DNA of 30,732 nt, taken from NCBI GenBank assembly GCA_947378845.1, contig CANCLQ010000016.1, positions 1 through 30,732 of the forward strand, written 5' to 3'. This stretch comes from Opitutia bacterium (GTDB lineage Bacteria > Verrucomicrobiota > Verrucomicrobiia > Opitutales > UBA953). Shown here one piece after another: positions 25,441-30,732 of the stretch. The notes below the pieces were generated by a model. That model had not been told where the DNA came from. It saw only the letters and a program-made list of their open reading frames with translations, and searched no databases. The translations under genes were made by a program, and so were the position numbers. How positions within the stretch are numbered: the stretch's first letter is position 1; the number at the start of each line of letters is the position of its first letter.

Positions 25441-25468
25441 CCTTGCCAACGTGCCAACCATAGACGTT

Positions 25469-25732
25469 TTAGCCGTCGAAAAAATTCCAAGCCAAAATAC
25501 TTTCGGCAATAAACCAGCCAAGTATGAGGGCTAAAACTAAATATAAAATCTTTCGGTAACGGCCCCACGCAATCGGTTCTTTCGAAGGATCATGCGAATA
25601 ACCCGACGGCACTCGCGAAAACCTTATGCGTTCGTACCATGGACGACCTGACCCCGTGTCTAATGTTGTATGACGATAACCGTGCATTCGGTAGTCTTGA
25701 CGTCGAAAAAGGCGGAGTAGTCTCGCTAACAT
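25469..25732 (-). CDS. Hypothetical small protein with C-terminal membrane helix
   Basis: I do not recognise this 87-residue protein. It is very basic at the N-terminus (LARLLRLFRRQDYRMHGYRH), has a tyrosine- and arginine-rich middle, and ends in one clear membrane helix at about 62-80 (ILYLVLALILGWFIAESIL) with only a few residues after it, like a tail-anchored protein. The ATG at 25732 follows an AGGGTGAG stretch at Shine-Dalgarno distance, rare in this window; a GTG at 25759 would add nine residues. It converges on lpxI and diverges from panB. A 291-base open frame in a region otherwise empty, with a clean topology, makes a real gene likely but not certain. Confidence 0.6.
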   Translation of the reverse strand: MLARLLRLFRRQDYRMHGYRHTTLDTGSGRPWYERIRFSRVPSGYSHDPSKEPIAWGRYRKILYLVLALILGWFIAESILAWNFFDG

Positions 25733-25797
25733 CTTTCTCACCCTAAAGGACTCTCCCACGCTTTACAAGCGACAGCTCACCCGATAATCCCAAAGAC

Positions 25798-26565
25798 GTG
25801 AAGGCTACCACCCGGTCCATCCGCGCACTTAAAGGCAAACGTCCTATCGTCTGCCTCACCGCCTACGATGCCATCACGGCTCGTATCGCTGATCAAGGCG
25901 GGGCTGACCTCATTCTCGTGGGAGACTCCCTCGGAAACACCGTACTCGGAATGGAAGATACGGTAGGCGTCACTCTAGAAATGATGGTTCACCACACGGC
26001 CGCCGTAGTTCGTGCCAAACCTGACGCTCTCGTCATCGCCGACCTACCCTTCGCCCTCGCCCACGATAATTTTCCTAACTTACTTAAATCCTGTCGCACG
26101 CTCCTTCAAAAAGGCGGAGCACACGGAGTGAAAATCGAAGGCGGAACATCACTCGCCCCAGCCATTGAAAAATTAGTCGACGCCGGCATCCCAGTTATGG
26201 CGCATATCGGTCTCCTTCCACAGCGCGTTCACTCCACCGGCTATCGCCGTCGCGGTCTCACCCCCGCCGATCAACAAAAGATCTTAGCCGACGCTCGCGC
26301 TGTCACCGCTGCCGGCGCCTTCAGCGTTGTCATCGAATGCGTAGACGAAAAACTCTCACAGCAACTCACTTCGTCGATTGATATTCCTACGATCGGCATC
26401 GGCTCAGGAATCGGTTGCGATGGACAAATTCTCGTGATTCACGATCTTCTTGGACTCACCTCCAACCCTCCACCTTTTGTGAAGCCAGAAGCTAACCTCC
26501 ACCGCGATGCAGTTTCAGCCGTCAAACGCTGGGCCTCGAAAGTACGAAAGGTTTCTCGTCGATGA
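25798..26565 (+). CDS. panB: 3-methyl-2-oxobutanoate hydroxymethyltransferase PanB
   Basis: First committed step of pantothenate synthesis: transfers a hydroxymethyl group from methylene-tetrahydrofolate to 2-oxoisovalerate. At 255 residues it is close to E. coli length. Mg- and substrate-binding residues are visible as D43 (VGDS), D82 and E114 (KIEGG), with catalytic E180 (VVIE). The segment HIGLLPQRVHSTGYRRRG is slightly shorter than the family's GG(F/Y)KVQG form. The start is GTG at 25798, which aligns with the usual MKxTT N-terminus. The stop overlaps the gpsA ATG (ATGA). panC and panD are not in the window. Confidence 0.96.
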   Translation: MKATTRSIRALKGKRPIVCLTAYDAITARIADQGGADLILVGDSLGNTVLGMEDTVGVTLEMMVHHTAAVVRAKPDALVIADLPFALAHDNFPNLLKSCRTLLQKGGAHGVKIEGGTSLAPAIEKLVDAGIPVMAHIGLLPQRVHSTGYRRRGLTPADQQKILADARAVTAAGAFSVVIECVDEKLSQQLTSSIDIPTIGIGSGIGCDGQILVIHDLLGLTSNPPPFVKPEANLHRDAVSAVKRWASKVRKVSRR

Positions 26566-27563
26566 ACTGTGTAATCTTTGGTGCAGGTGCATGGGGAACT
26601 GCCGTTGCTATTCACTTAGATCGACAAGGCCACACGGTCACCCTCGTGCCACGCCGCATCGAACAAGCACTCAAACTCGCCACCGAGCGCGTTAATCACG
26701 ATTACCTTCCAAAACATAAACTCGCTCATTCCATTCAAGTCGGACTCGAGACCGTGCCCGCCTTGATGGATGCCGATATCGTGTTCCTTGCCTGCCCGTC
26801 AAAAGGACTTACCGACCTTCTTAAACAAATCGGACCCGACCTCCAAAAATCTTCCACGAAGATGGTCATCTCCCTCTGCAAAGGTCTCGATCAAAACACT
26901 CTGCAACGCCCTACCGAGCTTATTCAAAAAGCCCTCGGCAAAATTCCTGCCGCCACATTGAGCGGACCAAGCAACGCCAACGAAGTCGCACACGGCAATC
27001 CAACGGCAATGGTTCTCGCATCCAACGCAGACGACGCGACATTGCGCACCGTTCAGGCCGCCATCAGCGGACCAACCTTGCGCGTCTACACTTCTAACGA
27101 TGTCGCTGGCGTTGAAATCGGCGGTACACTCAAAAACGTTTACGCCATCGGCGCCGGTCTATGCGATGGACTTCAACTTGGCGATAATGCCAAAGCCGCT
27201 TTCCTCACCCGAGCACTCCAAGAGATGATTCGCGTCGGCGTTGCCCTCGGCGGCAAAAGCGAAACTTTCCTCGGACTCAGCGGCGCTGGCGATCTCATGG
27301 CGACAGCCCACGGCTCATGGAGTCGCAATCGCACCCTCGGACAAGCCGTAGCGCAAAATCCTGAGTCTACACTCGCAGCACTTAAAACTCGCCGCGATGC
27401 CGTCGAAGGCTACCGCGCCACCGATGCACTTTGCCAACTCGCTAAGAGCCACAAACTCGACGCTCCGATTTTATTCCTCTTACAGAAAATTTTATTTGAA
27501 GGTCTCGATGCACGCACAGGCGTGACGACCCTTATGACTCGTGACCTCAAGGCTGAGGCATGA
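26562..27563 (+). CDS. gpsA: Glycerol-3-phosphate dehydrogenase [NAD(P)+] GpsA
   Basis: Reduces dihydroxyacetone phosphate to sn-glycerol-3-phosphate, the backbone of phospholipids. The 333 residues carry the Rossmann motif GAGAWGT at 7-13 right at the N-terminus, the SLCKGL element with K107, the SGPS segment at 134-137, and the catalytic K191 in GGTLKNVYAIGAG. It is coupled by four-base ATGA overlaps both to panB upstream and to the SET-domain gene downstream. Identification is secure. Confidence 0.97.
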   Translation: MNCVIFGAGAWGTAVAIHLDRQGHTVTLVPRRIEQALKLATERVNHDYLPKHKLAHSIQVGLETVPALMDADIVFLACPSKGLTDLLKQIGPDLQKSSTKMVISLCKGLDQNTLQRPTELIQKALGKIPAATLSGPSNANEVAHGNPTAMVLASNADDATLRTVQAAISGPTLRVYTSNDVAGVEIGGTLKNVYAIGAGLCDGLQLGDNAKAAFLTRALQEMIRVGVALGGKSETFLGLSGAGDLMATAHGSWSRNRTLGQAVAQNPESTLAALKTRRDAVEGYRATDALCQLAKSHKLDAPILFLLQKILFEGLDARTGVTTLMTRDLKAEA

Positions 27564-28027
27564 GCGAGCTCAGTGTGGAGTCCAAAGCTTCTCCGATTGA
27601 AGGGCTCGGACTTTTTGCTACTCATCCGTTTTTAGTTGGCCAAAAAATTGCGCCTTACATCGGACCTACCACCGATAAAATTACTACGCCCAAATCTTCC
27701 GCACCCTCGCCCACCTACTGGCTCGAAATCAAACCAGGGCTTTGGCTTGATGGTTCGTCTGCTCAAAATCCCGCTCGCCACGCCAATCATAGTTGTGCCC
27801 CGAACGCCGAATTAGTCTACGATGACACCACCCACGAGGCTTGGCTTATCGCGATTCGCGATATCGCCACTGGCAACGAAATCACCTTTGATTACGGGTT
27901 TTCTATCGCCGAAGGGCTTTTTCACAGCTGCCAATGCAAAGATGCCGCCTGCACTGGCCGTATCGTCGCCGCCCCTCTGCGTCCGGCCCTCAGGCGCCAC
28001 CTGCGTTTTTCCCGTTCAAGGGATTGA
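27560..28027 (+). CDS. SET-domain protein, putative protein-lysine methyltransferase
   Basis: A 155-residue stand-alone SET domain, with no pre-SET or other domain, predicted to methylate a protein lysine using S-adenosylmethionine. All hallmarks are present: GLGLFAT (15-21), RHANHSCAPN (73-82) with N76 and H77, GNEITFDYGF (105-114) with the catalytic-site tyrosine Y112, and a post-SET cysteine cluster C124, C126, C131 that could complete a zinc site with C79. Its ATG overlaps the gpsA stop. The target is unknown. Bacterial SET proteins are uncommon, and eukaryote-to-bacterium transfer has been proposed for some; the base composition here does not differ visibly from neighbours. Confidence 0.88.
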   Translation: MSELSVESKASPIEGLGLFATHPFLVGQKIAPYIGPTTDKITTPKSSAPSPTYWLEIKPGLWLDGSSAQNPARHANHSCAPNAELVYDDTTHEAWLIAIRDIATGNEITFDYGFSIAEGLFHSCQCKDAACTGRIVAAPLRPALRRHLRFSRSRD

Positions 28028-28077
28028 CCCCCAGCAATCTGACAGTCACTTTTCGCAGGTCTATCAGTTCCCCATTC

Positions 28078-29472
28078 ATGAAAAAAGTCGCCCTCACCGA
28101 ACTCGATCCCCGCGTCCAGAAACAAGTTTCTGCCGCCGAGTCCCAACTTAAGACCAACCCCCAGTACGCCGTTGAAATCCTTCAAGGCATCTTGGGTCGC
28201 AATCCTGGTTGCATCGATGTTCGTCGCCTCCTCCGCCGCGCACAAAAAACCGTGCTCGGCACCAAGGCTGGCCTTTTCGACGGACTCATCGGTGGTCTAA
28301 CTGCCGGCGGTATCGCCAAAGCGGTCGAGAAAGATGCCACCGCTGCACTTCTCGAAGCTGAGGCAACCCTCGCCAAAAAACCTGGCGACGTTAACGCCAA
28401 CAAGACTATTGCCGCTGTCGGCGTTAAACTCGGCCTACCTGAGCTCACCGCCTTCGCCTACGAAGAGCTGTCTCAAATCGACCCCAAGAACGTCCAACAC
28501 TTTATCGACCTCGCCAATACTTGGCTCGGCGCCACCGAATACGATAACGCACTCAGTGCAGCCGATGCGGGCCTCAAACTCTTCCCTGGTAACGGCGACC
28601 TTCAAGAGGTCGTACGCAAAGCTTCCGTCAGTAAGACGATGAAGACCGGCAAGTGGGAAGATAAAGGCGACTTCCAATCCAAGCTCAAAGACAAGGACGA
28701 AGCCCTCCGCCTCGAACAAGCCGCTCGCACTGTCACCGACTCTGGCACTGCTCTCGAACAAGCCGCAGCACTCGCCCAACGCATTCAAAGCCAGCCCGAC
28801 AGCATCGATCTCTATCGCGATATCGTTCGTCAGTTCATTTCGGCCGGCGATCTCGACAGTGCCATCGCCTGGCTTCAACGCGGACGCCTCACCACGCTCG
28901 GTCGCCAAGATTCCTCACTCGAGCGTCAAGAAATCGATCTCATCACACAACGCTTTGAGAAGACCATCAAATCACTCCGCGAACAATTGGCTACCAATCC
29001 AGCCGTCGCTGCCGATCTCGCGAAGAACGAAAAAGAACTCAGCGAATACCGACTCCAAACGACGGCCAGCTTGGTCGAACGTTACCCCAACGATTACTCG
29101 TTCCGCTATGAATTCGGCAACCTCCTCCTCCAGGCCAACCGCCTCGACGAATCGGTTCAACAATTACAATACGCTCAGCGTAATCCTAAGTTCCGCCAAC
29201 TAGCCATTCTCTCAATCGGCAAGGCCTTCGTCGCCAGCGGAAAGTTCGACCTCGCCGTCGAGCAATTCAACCTCGCGAAGAACGAAGTCCAAGTGATGAA
29301 CGACCTCAAAAAGGATATCATCTACGAATTGGGTAATGCCTTCGAGAAAATGGGCCGCGTCAAAGAAGCCATCGATGAATATAAGATTATCTACATGGCT
29401 GACTCCGGTTACCGCGACGTTTCACAAAAAATCAATCGCTTCTACGAAAGTCAAAAAGGCCCAACCGCCTAA
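28078..29472 (+). CDS. Tetratricopeptide-repeat protein
   Basis: A 464-residue protein without recognised enzyme motifs. Helical TPR-like units are visible at about 10-55, 120-170, 225-270 and, most clearly, 340-450 (YEFGNLLLQANRLDESVQQL; AFEKMGRVKEAIDEY). A glycine-rich hydrophobic patch, LFDGLIGGLTAGGIAK, at 66-81 may be a membrane-binding or flexible segment, and 195-235 looks coiled-coil with many charged residues. There is no signal peptide, so it is probably cytoplasmic. The chosen ATG at 28078 lies 50 bases after the SET gene; an upstream in-frame ATG at 27934 would overlap that gene and encode an arginine/proline-rich stretch unlike the rest. It probably acts as a scaffold. Confidence 0.82.
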   Translation: MKKVALTELDPRVQKQVSAAESQLKTNPQYAVEILQGILGRNPGCIDVRRLLRRAQKTVLGTKAGLFDGLIGGLTAGGIAKAVEKDATAALLEAEATLAKKPGDVNANKTIAAVGVKLGLPELTAFAYEELSQIDPKNVQHFIDLANTWLGATEYDNALSAADAGLKLFPGNGDLQEVVRKASVSKTMKTGKWEDKGDFQSKLKDKDEALRLEQAARTVTDSGTALEQAAALAQRIQSQPDSIDLYRDIVRQFISAGDLDSAIAWLQRGRLTTLGRQDSSLERQEIDLITQRFEKTIKSLREQLATNPAVAADLAKNEKELSEYRLQTTASLVERYPNDYSFRYEFGNLLLQANRLDESVQQLQYAQRNPKFRQLAILSIGKAFVASGKFDLAVEQFNLAKNEVQVMNDLKKDIIYELGNAFEKMGRVKEAIDEYKIIYMADSGYRDVSQKINRFYESQKGPTA

Positions 29473-29503
29473 TTGTTTTTCCGAAACTCGCTGATAGATC
29501 TTC

Positions 29504-30732
29504 ATGGCGCTCACTCCCTTCAAAAGCTTACTCATTGCCGATGTTGGCATCAGCATGGGCGATGAAGGTAAGGGCCGCCTGATTCCTGAAATCGTCCGCG
29601 AACTGCAAGGCATCACGAAACGACGCGACGTCGTCGGCACCGTTCTCAAAGTTAATGGCGGCGCAAACTCGGGTCACACCGTCGCTGGCCTTAAACTCAA
29701 TCTCCTCCCCGGTGGCGTTGCCGAACACGATGTGGCCTGCCTCGCTCTCGGCTCTGGTGTTGTCGCCGACCCCCGCAAAGCACTCTGGGAAGCCCTCCCA
29801 CTCGAGAAACTAGGCTACCCTGTCCTCTCGCGTCTTCTTATCGACGAGCGTTGCATGGTGAGCGATGTCTCACACCGCATTCTTGATTTAGCCTGGGAAG
29901 ATTATCGCATCAACGTTCTCGGACAAGAACCACGCGGCTCCACGGGTCGCGGCATCACGCCCGCCTACGTTGACGAAGTGAGCCAGATGCAAATTCACTA
30001 TTCCGAATTCCTTGGCACCAAAGAGGATTATTCCAAACGCCTTTCCGCACGTCTCAATCGCGCCGCTCACACCGTTCAAAACGTCTGCCAACTTTCACCC
30101 GAAAAATGGGCCGGCCTTTTTACTAAATTAACCGAAGCCGAAGTCCGCGCCAATAAGACCGCCATCGAAGCCGGTGTATTCACCGCGGCTGAATTTGATT
30201 TCACCCGCTTCGCTGGATCGACTCCATTCACTTTCAATCACGACGCTGTCCTCGCCGCCTACTGGCAAGCAGGCTCTGCCCTCGCCCACACCGTCGGCGA
30301 TGTCCGCGAACGCATTCTGACCGACATGGCCAGCGATCGTCGTATCATCGGCGAATTCGGCCAAGCCTACTGGCTCGATAAGCGTGCCGGCTTCGCTCCC
30401 AACGTTACCGCATCACACACTTTCACGCCCGAGTTCTTCCAATCCGCCGGCATTCCTGTCCAAGCCATCCATACCGTGGGTTGCTGCAAGGCCTACGACA
30501 CCAAAGTAGGCACGCACGTCTTCCTTACTAAGATGGAAGAGGCTCACCCCTTACAACGCGCCCTCGCTAAACTTGAATTCGGTACCAGCACTGGCCGTCA
30601 ACGCATGGTGGGGTGGTCTGACCTCGTAGAAAAAGCCGACGCTCTTCGCTACGGTGGCTACGATGATATCGTCATCAACAAGCTCGATGCCCTCTCGCCG
30701 CACGGCGAATGGCAAGGCGGCGAATTAAAACT
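29504..30732 (+). CDS. Divergent adenylosuccinate synthetase (PurA-like), 3' end cut by window
   Basis: At least 409 residues of a PurA-superfamily protein, which would join IMP and aspartate using GTP. The N-terminal phosphate loop reads GISMGDEGKGRL (15-26), so the aspartate/lysine core is kept but the family's QWGDEGKGK glutamine and tryptophan are lost. Further matches are NGGANSGHT (51-59), GSTGRGITPAY, GQAYWLD in place of GAQGTLLD, NVTASHT in place of YVTSSN, EFGTSTGRQR and INKLDALS. The canonical catalytic aspartate and histidine are therefore present but most loops differ. The ATG at 29504 is 31 bases after the TPR gene. It may be the organism's only PurA or a paralogue with another substrate. 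I assign the family but not the gene name. Confidence 0.8.
   Translation, partial: MALTPFKSLLIADVGISMGDEGKGRLIPEIVRELQGITKRRDVVGTVLKVNGGANSGHTVAGLKLNLLPGGVAEHDVACLALGSGVVADPRKALWEALPLEKLGYPVLSRLLIDERCMVSDVSHRILDLAWEDYRINVLGQEPRGSTGRGITPAYVDEVSQMQIHYSEFLGTKEDYSKRLSARLNRAAHTVQNVCQLSPEKWAGLFTKLTEAEVRANKTAIEAGVFTAAEFDFTRFAGSTPFTFNHDAVLAAYWQAGSALAHTVGDVRERILTDMASDRRIIGEFGQAYWLDKRAGFAPNVTASHTFTPEFFQSAGIPVQAIHTVGCCKAYDTKVGTHVFLTKMEEAHPLQRALAKLEFGTSTGRQRMVGWSDLVEKADALRYGGYDDIVINKLDALSPHGEWQGGELK

Noticed and set aside
27934..28077. N-terminal extension of the TPR protein from 27934
   Set aside because: It overlaps the SET gene in another frame, and its Arg/Pro-rich sequence is the shadow of that gene.
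29504..30732. PurZ-type synthetase of a diaminopurine (Z-DNA) system
   Set aside because: The catalytic aspartate of PurA (GDEGKG) is retained, whereas PurZ changes it as far as I recall, and no phage or other Z-pathway gene is nearby.
1..30732. CRISPR arrays, insertion sequences, prophage or toxin-antitoxin genes
   Set aside because: No regularly spaced repeats, transposase motifs, integrase or toxin-like small gene pairs were found.

Overview
The window is about 30.7 kb of bacterial chromosome of roughly 50% GC. It is densely packed with housekeeping and biosynthetic genes, mostly in short same-strand runs. I see no phage, insertion sequence, CRISPR array or plasmid gene. LpxI (a lipid A enzyme) and an ArnT-like glycosyltransferase point to a Gram-negative with LPS-like outer-membrane lipid. 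Gene content, scarce Shine-Dalgarno sequences and the general look of the proteins suggest Verrucomicrobiota (Opitutia-like). That placement is inference and rests on no marker gene.

Layout. 1-6.2 kb: gltB-gltD (glutamate synthase) closed by a strong terminator. 6.3-7.6 kb: an inositol-monophosphatase-family phosphatase and a four-helix membrane protein. 7.6-12.8 kb: ppc (minus) diverging from a Ski2-like DExH helicase (plus). 12.9-13.3 kb: the RNase P RNA gene rnpB with its own terminator. 13.3-16.5 kb: a PIG-L deacetylase, an ArnT-like GT-C glycosyltransferase and, convergently, a DPM1-like GT2, together a possible polyprenyl-phosphate-sugar glycan-modification set. 16.5-23.1 kb: a minus-strand run reading ECF sigma factor, putative anti-sigma factor, ptsI, hisC, hisB, hisH, gltA and on into the GT2. 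23.1-23.35 kb: a regulatory intergenic region and a tRNA with CAU anticodon. 23.4-24.5 kb: nadD-rsfS (minus). 24.5-25.4 kb: lpxI (plus), then a small membrane protein on the minus strand. 25.8-30.7 kb: panB-gpsA-SET-domain gene (joined by ATGA overlaps), a TPR protein and a divergent purA-like gene cut by the window end.

Functionally, gltBD, ppc and gltA together feed and drain the 2-oxoglutarate/glutamate node. hisCBH, panB, nadD and purA are biosynthetic. rnpB, the tRNA, rsfS and perhaps the helicase serve RNA and translation. The best candidates for something undescribed are the regulatory region between the ECF sigma gene and the tRNA, where an ECF-type promoter points away from the sigma gene and an 11-bp element recurs inverted; the PIG-L/ArnT/GT2 set; the aberrant PurA-like protein; the bacterial SET protein; and a hairpin abutting the gltA start codon.
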